From the NCBI GenBank assembly GCA_035771165.1, contig JAWNZC010000014.1:1193001-1257000 (forward strand): a stretch of DNA of 64,000 nt. Reading direction: 5' to 3'. Of the stretch, positions 11,801 through 22,515 are shown in pieces. Position 1 is the stretch's first letter. Each line of letters starts with the position of its first letter. Below the pieces are notes generated by a model that was given only the letters and a program-made list of their open reading frames with translations, ran no database searches and was not told where the DNA came from. This stretch comes from Paragorgia papillata. Taxonomy: Eukaryota > Cnidaria > Anthozoa > Scleralcyonacea > Coralliidae. Both the position numbers and the translations under genes were made by a program.

Positions 11801-13553
11801 TCTGTTGTCTCTCGTATGTATCGGTTTCTTATTTCAGAAACTGCTTTTCTCGCCAAAATTGTACTTCTTTATAAACCTCTAATACTACTTCAAAAACTCT
11901 TAGGTTATTTAGCGCAGGACAGGGTGTTTCTTTTTCTGTAGTCTAAAAATGGGTATAATTCAATATAAAATAAAGAAGCCTCACAAAAATCTAGTTTCAA
12001 ACTAAATCTCTAACTAAGCTGACTACAGTTTTGCATCCCAAGAATTTGATGTGGCGAGGAAGTGGCAAGTAGGCGAAGATAAAATCATCCAAGATAGGAA
12101 CTTTAAAATTACAATTATATCTTATTTTTGGCCTAAATGACACATACAATGTGTTCTTTTTTTGTCATCAATAGCGCTCCGTCGTGGTGATGTCACTATC
12201 TAAGTTTGTCCGCTTTTACCCATAATTCTTACAGTTCAAACAATAGATAATGGCTCATTTGCAATAATTTGAAAGTAAATTTTGGTTTGTTTGTCCACAT
12301 TTTGCGCTATAAATAGCAGCTCGACGGTACGCTATTATTGCATTTGTATTTTATTGGTCACATATCCCCAAAGCATTCAGTTCGTCGTAGTTTGGTAATA
12401 TAATTGGTACTTACATTGTAGTTCTATAGTTTATCCGTTCTTAACATGCAGTACTCATTTCTAATTTTAGATGCCCTTTATTCGTCAAAAATTCTGGCAG
12501 GAAATAACGACTATGTCGAACAACTTCAAGAATGGTTAGGTGACGAATACGATTGGAGTCTTTGCTATCGAGCCACGCGAAATGGATGGAAGGCTGCTGA
12601 CTTTCATTCCAGATGTGATTACAAAGGACCAACCGTAACCATTGTTCGTGTAGGAGACCACATCTTTGGTGGATACGCGGATCTACCTTGGGGAGGTTTG
12701 AATACTAATTATCTATCACTTTAAATTCTAAAGTTTTGGCAAAGCGCTTTTGATATTTTATGCAACATCAATCGACATGTCGGCACTAGAACACGCATGA
12801 TCAAAGTGACACAAAGCATTTGCCGTTATATATACTCGCTTCAAACGCTTCCAAGAATACTATGCATCGATCTTACTTGGTCACTTGATATAGCCACGTT
12901 AAAAAGTCTACCAAGATAAACTTACCTTTGTACCGTACCGCGGTAACTCGGTAACATTTGTCATCAATAGAATTGTACCCAAACGTACTTTTGTCTACAT
13001 TTTTGAGATACCTGTATTCCGCCGAACTGGTCATTATAATTGCAAAAAATTTGCGTTTCAAATTATACACGCATAATAATTCTATCGATACATTATAATT
13101 ATAGCCATAATTATGTTTTTATATTGGGAGCTTATATCAGAGAGATCTTTTCCTCCATTAGGGTATTATTAGGGATATTATTGAACTTTGCAGTATTGTT
13201 TACAGTTTTCTTTAATACTTGAATTTTTAGGATCGGCCGCTTACAAAGCATCGACTAAATCTTTCTTGTTCTCCCTTCGCAACAAAGACAATTTGCCGCC
13301 ATTCAAATCCCCCGTTTACCAGAATAACGCAAACGCCATCTACACCAATCCCGCTTATGGACCAACATTTGGAGGAGGTCATGATTTTTACATTGCTGAT
13401 AATGCCTACACCACTGCTGGCTCGTACAGTAACTTTGGTCACACTTACCAGCCTCCAAAGACGTACACTTACGGAACTCCAAAAGTTCAGGCTCTTTTAG
13501 CAGGAAGCTACAAATTTCTTCCAAACGAAGTCGAAGTCTACTACTTGCGTTGA
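5817..13553 (+). CDS. Secreted four-EGF plus TLDc domain protein, gene A
   Basis: Seven coding exons read from splice consensus and phase: 5817-5868, 7330-7446, 8301-8417, 10670-10786, 11672-11788, 12471-12695, 13231-13553. All introns are phase 1, giving 355 residues. Residues 1-17 form a hydrophobic signal peptide. Four EGF-like modules follow (about 18-57, 57-96, 96-135, 135-174), each on one 117-nt exon. The first has four cysteines instead of six. Residues 174-355 are a TLDc domain, recognisable by the DWSLCYRAT, FHSRCD, GPTVTIVRVG, IFGGY, SFLFSL and VEVYYL blocks. Known TLDc proteins (OXR1, NCOA7, TLDC2 types) act inside cells in oxidation resistance and V-ATPase binding; a secreted EGF-TLDc protein must do something else, and its role is unknown. 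A possible AATAAA lies at 13763-13768. The last exon is open to a TGA. The model is strong; function is inferred only from domains. Confidence 0.85.
8099..8255. repeat. 157-bp MITE in intron 2, absent from copy B
   Basis: The ends are inverted repeats of roughly 40 bp (left GGAGCTTTCCATTTACAGG, both arms containing CGGTCAGTCCGG). CTATG flanks both sides (8094-8098, 8256-8260), and copy B has a single CTATG with no insert at the matching place. A 5-bp target duplication does not settle the superfamily. Confidence 0.7.
8622..8753. repeat. 132-bp hairpin MITE with TAA target (copy A)
   Basis: The arms contain CACACGGGAACGTTTTTCTG and its near-perfect complement CAGAAAAACGTTTCCGTGTG. TAA flanks both sides (8619-8621, 8754-8756). 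It is shared with copy B (25183-25315), so it was inserted before the duplication. It has no coding capacity. Confidence 0.6.
8964..9837. mobile_element. Non-autonomous hAT element, 874 bp, copy A only
   Basis: The ends are CAGCGATGTTTT and AAAACATCGCTG, a 12-bp perfect inverted repeat of the hAT CAGnG type. An 8-bp target duplication, ATGTGGCG, flanks the element (8956-8963 and 9838-9845). Copy B retains the unoccupied site with a single ATGTGGCG near 25530. Near the right end, GGAACGGCGTTCCCC-like palindromes repeat several times, as subterminal transposase-binding motifs often do. No transposase frame is present. It lies in intron 3 of gene A. Confidence 0.88.
10141..10288. repeat. Two tandem copies of a 75-bp unit in intron 3
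   Basis: The unit beginning TTGTAGTACTTGGAATAT and ending TAGTCTAGAGTG occurs twice in a row with few mismatches. Copy B has the same doublet (about 25840-25988), so it predates the duplication. No function is suggested. Confidence 0.75.
10797..10821. repeat. (TA)n microsatellite just after exon 4
   Basis: An uninterrupted TA run begins about ten bases after the exon 4 donor. Its length differs from that of the run in copy B (about 26499-26526). Confidence 0.8.
11326..11402. repeat. (TATTA)n microsatellite in intron 4
   Basis: About a dozen 5-bp units are present here, whereas copy B has only a few (about 27025-27053). This is a clear length difference between the two units. Confidence 0.85.
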
Positions 13554-15973
13554 ACATTATAGTACTTTCTTTTTGTAAACAACCAGGCTTTTTCTATTTA
13601 ATTAAACAAGACACGCAATGATCATTAGACGACTTTTTCTTTTTCGTATTTTTACTCTAAGTAATAATTAATCGAAGCATTAAACTAGTCCAAAATCGCT
13701 TTCTTTCTCATTTTGCATGTGAGGCTAACAAAACGTTTTCTGAACGATTTTTCTACATAAGAAATAAATTAAAGTGCTTTCTAGTCCGTACGTTCTGGCC
13801 TATGTAACTGTGAATTTTGGGATTATCCAACTCGAAGTCCGTAACCCTTGTTGAGGGCTTAGCTGACCATGCAGAGCCCCTGAGTCTATGGTAAATGGCG
13901 GTTTACGAAATTCAATTCGTTATTCTCGTTCATCTCGTACTCAGAGCGTTGTGTCAGTATTGAACCTAGAAAAAATTAGCCCGTTGTTTTAATGTATTTC
14001 TTTGCGTCATTATAGTCTTCGCTGTTTTGACCTTAACGAATGTCAAAAATTTACTTAAGTTAATACGACATGTATAGCAACTTTCATCAACTTCTTTTTT
14101 TGTTTGATGGAACAACATTTGCATAATTTTAAAAAGTTTAAAGCAAATGCAATGTTTTTAGTTTATATCACTCAACAGATTATTCTAAAATTTCCTTCCG
14201 TAATAATAAAGTTGCAATTCTCTAGCTATATACGAATATATGTACAGGAAAAAATTACAGCGTGCATTCGCAAAAGATTCAACGTACTGTTTTGCTTTAA
14301 TTTATAATCTACTCCGTCTCGGTAATCTCTACTGTATTCATTTTAGTACAAGCAAAGCTGGCCTGCATGTGTATACAGACAGGGCTGATAGCTTTTTCCA
14401 TCTTCTCAGCATGAAATTATCGCAATAACCGACAAGCTACAGCATCTATTTTCAAGCTATCAATAAAAAAAATCTGTTGAACACCTTGTGCCATCATTAA
14501 CCTTCGCCATTATGCAATTTTGTGTGTTGTAATTATTACTGTTGGTCCCCTACACAATATATACCATATCCCCTTTCTAAAAGAGTTTCATTTCACTATT
14601 AAAGCATTAATTACTGACCTGTCTAGTTTAATCGGTTAAAAAGCTCTTTGCCAATTGTTAAAATTACAATTTTCCTTCCAGATCATTCTCCGACAAATCT
14701 GTAAATTTTCCCCGATGGGGGGAGGGGGGCTAGGGTTCCCCAACAGGGGAGCTGTAGCCTGCCCCTCCTTTCACACCCAAAGAGGTTTGGATTAAAACAA
14801 AAATTTGTTAAAATTAAAATTTCTGTTCTACATTCAAAAGCTGACAGTGACCTAAAAATGCAGCGATGTAATCTTTATGATCACGCATACAGCGCGAAGG
14901 CGAGAGCATGAAAAATATTTTTTTGCAAAATGTTCTTTTTAAGAATTGGAAAATGTGGTTTTATATTATTTCTTTATTTAAAATGAGACTTTGAGATAAA
15001 CGCCAACAAATAACTCGTCTCGTCATTTAAAATAATTATTATCCAAACTGAAGAAAACGTCAGCAGGAACTTTGTTTTTGGGTTAGTTATATTTGTACAC
15101 ACTATGTACATTGAACTAAAAATTAAATTGATCTATATACATGAATATTTTAACCGTAAATAGGTACAGGTTTTTGAAAAACTCGCGTGACGAGGGCATG
15201 TTTTCCACAAACTATGCTATTTATTATAAATAATATACATGAAAAAATGTTCAAGTTACCTGTACTTACGACATTACAGACGAGTGCTCTTTTGGTACGT
15301 CCACTCCTCGAGTCCTCGTATATTTGATTGTTTGAAAACGCTTTGCTTCTTCTACCACTGCTCGAAAAAGTTTACTTAAAGCATTAAAAATCTTTGAGTT
15401 TTTTTGCAGGTACTTTAATTGACAATTAATAAGAATAATAGCTTCAAGTTTGAACGAATTGTTCTCCACTATCGGAATCTTTGGATTATTGGCCGCCATC
15501 TTTGTGTATTTTGTGCCGAAAGAGTCTGGATACGAACTTGAAAAATGCCATCCGGCAAAATCCGCTGTGGGGAAATTCTGTGGGGCGTGATAGGCACTTT
15601 TCAGTTTTATAAATAGCAAAGATATATAACCTTCTCTGGTAACTCATTATGCACATGTGACGTCAAGTTGTTTCATTTACATATCAAACAAACTGAAATA
15701 TCTCAACAACGAAGCAAGGAAACGAAAAACTGCAAAAGATGTTACTCTATCATTATAAATGTTCTTTCAAATAAGACAAACTTAATTTTCGTTTCATGTC
15801 TGGCAATGCAAGTACTAACTAATCTGGAGTTAAAACTATTGTGTAGTGGGGGTGCTACGTGGACGGCTTTTTCTCGCTTCTCCTCCTCGACTACCAAAAG
15901 AATGGTGGAAAACACTTTCGAAGCGTAAACCAGAAATGATTAGGAGTGCAATGGGAAATTATTTCTCCGTAAA
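13554..15973. other. 3' flank of gene A, no gene seen
   Basis: This is AT-rich sequence. It includes a G-rich patch at 14715-14770 with a degenerate palindrome around GGGGCTAGGGTTCCCC. The last 583 bases (15391-15973) have no counterpart after copy B. Short open frames here show no recognisable protein features. Confidence 0.6.
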
Positions 15974-16050
15974 TTAAGTCAGTCTACGTCATGGCGATTA
16001 CAAAACCACGTTTGGACAGGTAATTAATGTAACTAAAGTACCACACTTAA

Positions 16051-16367
16051 AGGTGCCATCCAGTCCGTTCTGCGCATGTACGAATCTAATGTTTCAGAAT
16101 CTAACATCTCCATTTAGAAAAAATATACTGATACCTTATTCAAAATTGTAAGGTTTTCTTGCTTCCTCTTCGTTACTTGTACCCAAAACAAAACATTCAG
16201 AAGAAATCCGAAGAGATATCCTCGCCGAATCGCTTGGTTTTCTGCCATGTTGTTCCTAACAGTTTACATTGTTCTGAGTACTTCATGTAATTATCTATGA
16301 ATGTCATGTTTGAGGGTCCTCATAAACAAAGATTCGGATCATGCGCAGAACGGACTGGACGACACCA
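16051..16367. repeat. MITE with TTAA target duplication (copy B)
   Basis: Counterpart of the element at 78-403, with the same inverted ends and TTAA on both sides (16047-16050, 16368-16371). A few internal bases are deleted. Confidence 0.6.
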
Positions 16368-17839
16368 TTAACATTTATTGTACAAAACCTCTTGAGCTTA
16401 ACCCCTTGACTAACAGGGGTTTTCCCCTCGCGAGTAAAATCGTCTAGAGCCCGAGTAAAATACTAAAGGTGTGTCTACATGCGTGCTTAGGAGTCTCTTT
16501 TTCGTTCGTCTTAGTTCGTCTTAGTTCTTATTTTTTCTTATTTCTTATTTCTCCTTATTTCTTCTTAATTCTTATTTATTTCTTCTTCTTCTTCTTAGTC
16601 ATTTTCGAAGTAGTCAAGAAAGGACATACTGTTGGTGTTCGCTACTTAACAACATATGTTGGAAATAATAAAGTTGAACCAAGTGATTTACACAAAATTG
16701 TTTTTATTATGCTGATTTGAAATTAGGTATCAACGAAGAAGAGACGAATGCATGCGAGATAAAAGAAACATCTAAGAAAATGAAAGGAAGAAAATAAGAT
16801 GAAGAAACGACAGAGTAGTGAGTGCGGTGACACAAAAAACGTTAGAATATTTACCCATGCAGTCATCTACAAAAAGAAAAATTTGTCTCTACATGCAATA
16901 ACGACGACGTCGAGTGAAAGCACGCCTGTAGCAGTTGGCCTGCCAATAGCAGAAGTAATAAAATTGACTGATTTCGATACACCATATAAATGTGTTAAAA
17001 ATAGATTAAATTCTATATAGTATTCAAAAACCAAGTAAAAGTTTGATGACAGACTATTTCTGCGCATGTATATACCTGATTGATATTAAACGTCTGCATG
17101 TGCACGTGCAAGACGTAAATATTCACGACATTCTCTTACATATATTGGAATAATTACGATTTATCGACTAACAAAAATATAAAGGAAAACGAAAAAAAGT
17201 TATCTGGATGAGAAAAAATAAGAACGTAAATGAGTCGATGCGCACGTAATGAGCACAATGCAGATCGGTCAAGGAGCACAACGCGCGCACATCATGAGCA
17301 AAATGTGCGAGTGTAATGGGCAAAATGCGAATGTGAATGATGAGCACAATGCGCATAATGAGCAAAATGCGCAGCTGAGTTTTGTTCGGAGTTCTATATT
17401 CTATAAAAACAATGCATCACGACAACGTTTTTGTCCCACATGTTAACTGTACATATTATAGTCATTTCTCTCTGTTAGTTTTCTCATTTCTCTTCATTTT
17501 TGCCTGTTTTAAGAGATCTATGAGTAATTGTTATCAGTCTAATCAGTGTTTGAAACGTTTTTCGTCTGGGTATTACGTAAGATGTCATTAAGCCAGCATT
17601 TGTAATTATCCACAGTCCATAGGACAATGTAACAGTTCAGAGGAAGAATACGATACAGATAGGCATAACGATGTGATGATGAGAGATAAATCGTTAAATA
17701 AAATACAACATCTGGCAGTCGATGACTGAATTACATGTGTAGATAAAAATTTACATCTTGGAATAGGTAATACTGTTAAAAATAAGAAATTATATTCTGA
17801 CGTAACTATTTAAAAAAAAAAGAAAAGAAAGGAAACTAT

Positions 17840-18420
17840 TTACAATGCATGGTTCTTCGCGTAATGTATGATAAACGAGTTTTTAAAGCGGTTTGAACGT
17901 AGGCGTGGAATTTCAAAAGTTCTCCTTTTACGTAGTCGTGCGGTAGTAGAGCTTGTCCTAGGTGGTAGGAGTTCTGCAAGCTTGTGGTCTTTATCTGAAA
18001 CAATATCGTTGAAAAGTTTGCAAGATAAGGATTCTCGTCAGTTGTATAAGGTGTGAAGGCCAGCTTTTTCAATAGCATCAGTGTAAGAGACATCAGGGAA
18101 GATTATGCGCATTGCTCGTTTTTGAATACGTTCAATGTCATCTGAGAGATATTGTGGGAGACTACTGTGAAACAGTTGGCATGCATACTCTAGGACAGAT
18201 CAAATACAACTACAATAAAAATTAACTAAGTTAGCCGTGGCCTTTAGCTGTCTCAGTAGATAAAGATGCTTTGCAGCTTTGCTTGCAATAAGGTCGCCAT
18301 GATTGTTCCATTTCAGGTCGTTTCTGATTGTAACACCCAGTAATTTTGCAGTAACTACTCTCTCAAGGGGTTGGCCGCTTACGCTAACCGGGTTATGAGT
18401 TGGCGGAGTTCTTGTAAAGA
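17840..18420 (-). pseudogene. 3' end of a non-LTR retrotransposon (LINE) ORF2
   Basis: Read on the minus strand, the region translates into the C-terminal part of a LINE polyprotein after the RT core. Blocks such as KLLGVTIRNDLKWNNH, SVLEYACQLFHSSLPQYLS and ERIQKRAMRIIFP are typical of CR1/L2-like cnidarian LINEs. The final stop is at 17840-17842. There are several internal stops, including one after the LHTLYN block and one before SVLEY. It is 5' truncated and dead. The 3' end abuts an A-rich tract at 17812-17830. Copy A lacks it. Confidence 0.75.
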
Positions 18421-18587
18421 AAGTAACTACTCTTTACACTTGATCGAATTAAGTTGGAAGAGGTTTTCTCTTGACTATTTATGGAAGTACGAATGCATAC
18501 ATTAATGATACGAGTGATCGGAGATTGAAGATGGAGAAGACGATTCTTACACAGACGATGAAAGCAACGAATGATCGACGGAAGAGG

Positions 18588-18744
18588 CAGTGGCGTAACG
18601 CCTATGCGCTTTGACTTGGCAGAGCGAGGGCTCCCCAGCCCATATGGCTGGACACCCACACAGCCTCCAGTGGAATCTTTGTTCGCTACGCACGCAAGGG
18701 GCCCCACACCTCAAACCTCCTCCGGCCACTTGGTTACGCCACTG
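18588..18744. repeat. 157-bp hAT MITE, CAGTGGCGTAAC ends, copy B only
   Basis: The ends are CAGTGGCGTAAC and GTTACGCCACTG, with an 8-bp target duplication GGAAGAGG on both sides (18580-18587, 18745-18752). This is the classic hAT layout. It sits in a stretch that reads as an acidic, charged ORF when the insertion is ignored (about 18510-18830), whose identity is unknown. There is no coding capacity. Confidence 0.88.
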
Positions 18745-19985
18745 GGAAGAGGACAGCAAGACTACCGAAAATGGAGGTATAGCAAATCTTACGAAGAGTC
18801 CGAAGAAGATGAAGAAGACGACACACCCTGGTAATTTATACTAAATAAAGTTTTTGAGAAGATGGACACTTTACGACATGCTCTGGTCGAATAAACGATG
18901 CCGGAAGAAAATAACATCACTGTCGACGAAGCTATGCAACGTGCATATACGCCATCTTGCTTGCAGAATATACTAGAGATATATAAATACCATACAAAAA
19001 GTGCATTCGATTGTTACAATGACTTCACAACGTGATAGTATCCACAAGAAATTTATGAAAACAATAAAACGTTTAATCGATAAAGAAGGCTACGATGAAC
19101 ATAATACAAATATATAAACTAAAAACAAAAGAAATTGTACTGGGAATAAAAGTCATTTGACAGGTGATTAATATTCTCTTGTAACTTATATTCAGTAAAC
19201 GCTTCAATTACCTTTTCCTTCATTTCTATCTACAAAAACTCTTGCAATATTTTAATTAGCGTCAGTTTGAATACTTTCACTTTTGTCTGTATGGCGCAAT
19301 TTTCAAACGTCTTTAACAATGTACCGTCAGATTTGTTCTTTTATCAATTCATTGTGGCATATTTGGAATGAAACACTTTTACTGATTCTCCTGTGTCAAT
19401 TTGGAAAACAATTTGCGACCATGTGGCATGAAATCATATCGATTGCACTAATTTACCTTGGGGCTTGGATTAAATTAATGAAACTAAACTCATTGCATTT
19501 TATTTAAAACTTTATTTCAACATTATATAATTGTTACATGCCGACGAAAGTTTGATCTATTAATGCATTTCAAACGATGACAATATAATTGCGTATATTC
19601 TAAATTTATTCATAAATGCTTCAATCATCTTCGTCTTGAGCAAACAAAAAGAAAGCAAATCATGCAATATGTTTTTAAAACATTTGAAAACGTAAATTAC
19701 AGCTGCTTGACACTTCAGTTTAAAAGCGCACATTTTATAGTCCAATAAATTAATAATGCTCATATAGTCCTTTCAACCTTAACATATACTCCAACCACAT
19801 AGTCAGATTAAACAGGCTATCAAAATAATGTCGGTACACATTTGACCTTGCATATTAAATGACCTACTATATCGCTTTAAAACCACATCTAGAATACCAT
19901 TTTTTTCTTAAATAACGACAAATATCGTCTGTGTCATGAATAAACTAAGTCGGTTAGTGACCTTAACCTCGGTCACTAACCTATA

Positions 19986-20441
19986 CTTATTTAATAGTTG
20001 AGGAGGTTTTCTAGAAAACATATTAATTACTATATATTGCCCTGTCGACCGGGGCAATATCTATATACAACCTTATCGTAGATACGTCCCTAGAAAGAAA
20101 AAAGAAAACCAACTCAACTATTAAATAAGTGAGATTGTGGTCATGAGGAAATTAAGGCTAAATATAATAATTGCCTAACTCCTCAGCGGCTGATTGATCC
20201 TGTCTTTATGGAGTTTATCCATACAGAAATTCAACACTTTGAAAACGTTAACTGGCATCATGTGTAAACATGGATAAGATCGATGGTGATCAATGGACAA
20301 CGATGAGAGAGAGCTGTGATGTCGCGGATGAAGGCGAACGATGGTTGACCTATCCAGACCAGGTGATGTAATCGATTCATCGTGAAGATATCATGGACTT
20401 CTCCATTGTAGAGGCTTGCAAGATTTTAAAGTACCCTGAAC
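19986..20441. repeat. Inverted counterpart of 2854-3534
   Basis: Reverse complement of the copy A segment, shorter by about 220 bases inside the MITE part. The first 144 bp (19986-20129) is the MITE with its inverted ends, and 20130-20441 is the inverted flank. It is followed by a twice-repeated block containing ATGCTTCGTATACCCATGAG (about 20485-20570). Confidence 0.7.
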
Positions 20442-20713
20442 GAAGCATATCAAATAAGTGAATATCAAATAAGTGAACCTTATTTGATATGCTTCGTATA
20501 CCCATGAGATATTTAGGGTTCACTTATTTGATATGCTTCGTATACCCATGAGATATTTAGGGAACTTCTGTCAAATTACAGCCGCTATGCGGCTAATTTG
20601 AATATGAAAGGCATCAGTTTTTTTTTATTCACCCTGTATAAAGACCCGAGGACGCGCAGCGTCCGAGGGCTTTATATCGCATACATATCCCAACGTTCGA
20701 GGGATTTATCTGA

Positions 20714-20884
20714 CTTAATTTATTATCGAGGAGGTTTTCCAACAAAGTTTTGTCTTTTTTTTCCACCTTGGACAAAGATTTTCCTTGTTTTTTTCTTCGT
20801 TTCGTTTCTAATTAGTATTCAAGGTCTTTATGCGATATAAAGACCTCGGAAGAACAAAGAAAACCGACTCGATAATAAATTAAG
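20714..20884. repeat. MITE-like hairpin related to the 3167-3534 element
   Basis: Inverted ends with CTTAATTTATTATCGAG then GGTTTTC bound 171 bp, and weaker inverted similarity extends outward on both sides, so the true termini may be wider. An inner hairpin is built on GGTCTTTATGCGATATAAAG. Its right end meets the same flank (TCGGATAAGTACCTCGAAC) that the related element meets in copy A. Confidence 0.5.
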
Positions 20885-21178
20885 TCGGATAAGTACCTCG
20901 AACCTCGGCTTTTATCCAAATAAACCCCTCTGGCCGGGCCTGCGGCCCCGCGGGCTGTATTTGGCTAAAAGCTTCGGTTCTCGGTATTCATTCTATATTT
21001 GTAAAACTGGTTTCTAGCTTTTCATACTTTGTGAGCCACCTACGCGCGCACAACAGCTTTACTCAGAGCCCAGGCTCATAAGTACATGCAGGATACCTAC
21101 TAGCCAATCAGTAATTACCATGGGCATTTAACACACGCTAAATGAGATGCAAAAGTAATTAATTGCACGACCAAGCTG

Positions 21179-21277
21179 TATTAAAGGAACGTATCTCCAC
21201 CCAGTTCACAACAAGCTATACAACGCCCAAGAAAGAAAGAGCAAGCAGCTTATAACTACGAACTGTCGTTATTTCAG
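21179..21277 (+). promoter_or_regulatory. Candidate core promoter and 5' UTR exon of EGF-TLDc gene B
   Basis: Same TATTAAAG, initiator and CAG|GTAGGG donor arrangement as in copy A, with one base change between TATA and initiator. The acceptor for the coding exon is conserved. This suggests that both genes kept their own promoter after the duplication; expression is not shown. Confidence 0.4.
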
Positions 21278-22044
21278 GTAGGGCCGATATATAGACTTTA
21301 TGTTTTAAGTTCAATTCAACTTTTATATTCTTAACTTGTAATTTTGATCACCTATTTTCTAAGTTATATGTATCTCTAATAGAATTCTGTTCGGTGTAAA
21401 TATTTGTCTGTATAACCCTAATTGTGTGTGTATTGTATATACATAGTTTATTTTTAGTGAAATCTTAAACGTCCTGCCGTCATTCGTCCTGACCACTAAC
21501 GTTGCATGCTTTATAAGTATTCGTTGCCATTCACCTGAGAATTTCTTTTTTACTCTAAAGTTTTACTAGGAATTTGGATTTAAGTGTATTTTCTGTACTT
21601 TACTGAAATGCATGGTTGAACAACCATGTCGAGGTTGAACCTTTGTCGGCTTTAACGTTAAAATATCGCCTAGCTAATCTTTATTGTCTACTAAAGGATG
21701 CAATTTTCGCAAGAATTATTCTTCTGTGGGCTTTCGTCGGTTGAATTTTATTGCTCGACAAATAAACGTTCGCTTTGCTCAACGAAAGATCTTAAGATTC
21801 GTTTAATTTTAAACTAAGCCGCTGTGTTCCTTAACGCATGGATGTACTTCTTTCCGGCTACTTCGCTGATCAATACAACCAAATATAAATAGATATGTGA
21901 ATGTTTTAATAATACTTGATTAATACTTCTAATGTCATGAGTTTGGCACCAAAGTTCGATGAACTACGGGGATTTTTTTTATCTGAATACAAATTCGATA
22001 GCTGCCTTTTATCAGAAACTTGGTTAAAAGATTTAATTGAGTAA

Positions 22045-22215
22045 AGCCTGGTTTCCATATAGCCGTAAGAGGCGGCGGCATGGCTGCGGCAAGAGGCAAT
22101 GGTCCAATCGCATACAGCTTTTTATTGCTGGCTAATTCAACACTGTCTATGATTGGACCATCGCCCTTTGCCGCGGCCATGCCGGCGGCTCTTACGGCTA
22201 TATGGAAACCAAGCT
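22045..22215. repeat. Harbinger-like MITE with TAA target (copy B)
   Basis: Counterpart of 5031-5201 and the same length. Here both ends start with AGC(C/T)TGGTTTCC, which confirms the TIR. TAA flanks both sides (22042-22044, 22216-22218). Confidence 0.65.
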
Positions 22216-22515
22216 TAAGCATCGACTCCATCGAATTTTCAACCACTTTTTTCCTGCTATGAAGATAATTTGGCAATTATAGCTTCACGTTGCAGTATAT
22301 AGATGGGCGTTGTTGTGTTTTTGTTTAACCCTGCAGAATGTGTCGTCGAAATAGCCCTGTTGTTAAAGTGCCCTTAAACCCCAAAATCAATTTTCAGCTC
22401 ATAGAATGTAGTCTTTATTTATAGTGTTTTAGTGATCATTGAGAAATGTATTTATTCTATTTTAACAGAAGACGTCACAACTTTTAATCGGCAACTTTAA
22501 TCTGAACTATTCAAG

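Larger units (their letters stand above)
1..15390. repeat. Tandem segmental duplication, copy A
   Basis: The sequence from position 1 recurs in direct orientation from 15974, and the match runs to 15390 in this copy and 30990 in the other. The unit contains a complete EGF-TLDc gene with its presumed promoter. Coding exons differ by about 1%, while introns and flanks also carry indels and transposon insertions. Homology begins at the first base of the window, so the true left boundary may lie outside it. Confidence 0.93.
16799..19513 (+). other. Run of small decayed ORFs, unrecognised (copy B)
   Basis: Same frames as at 829-2520, but split by about 1 kb of inserted sequence (17820-18860). The frame matching 1869-2042 has a TAA after its first dozen codons, and the Cys-rich frame (17520-17729) keeps the internal TAA. 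The 74-codon frame at 19283-19507 is identical in translation to its partner, as expected from overall nucleotide identity rather than selection. Three 4-base ATGC insertions relative to copy A shift the first frames. Confidence 0.3.
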
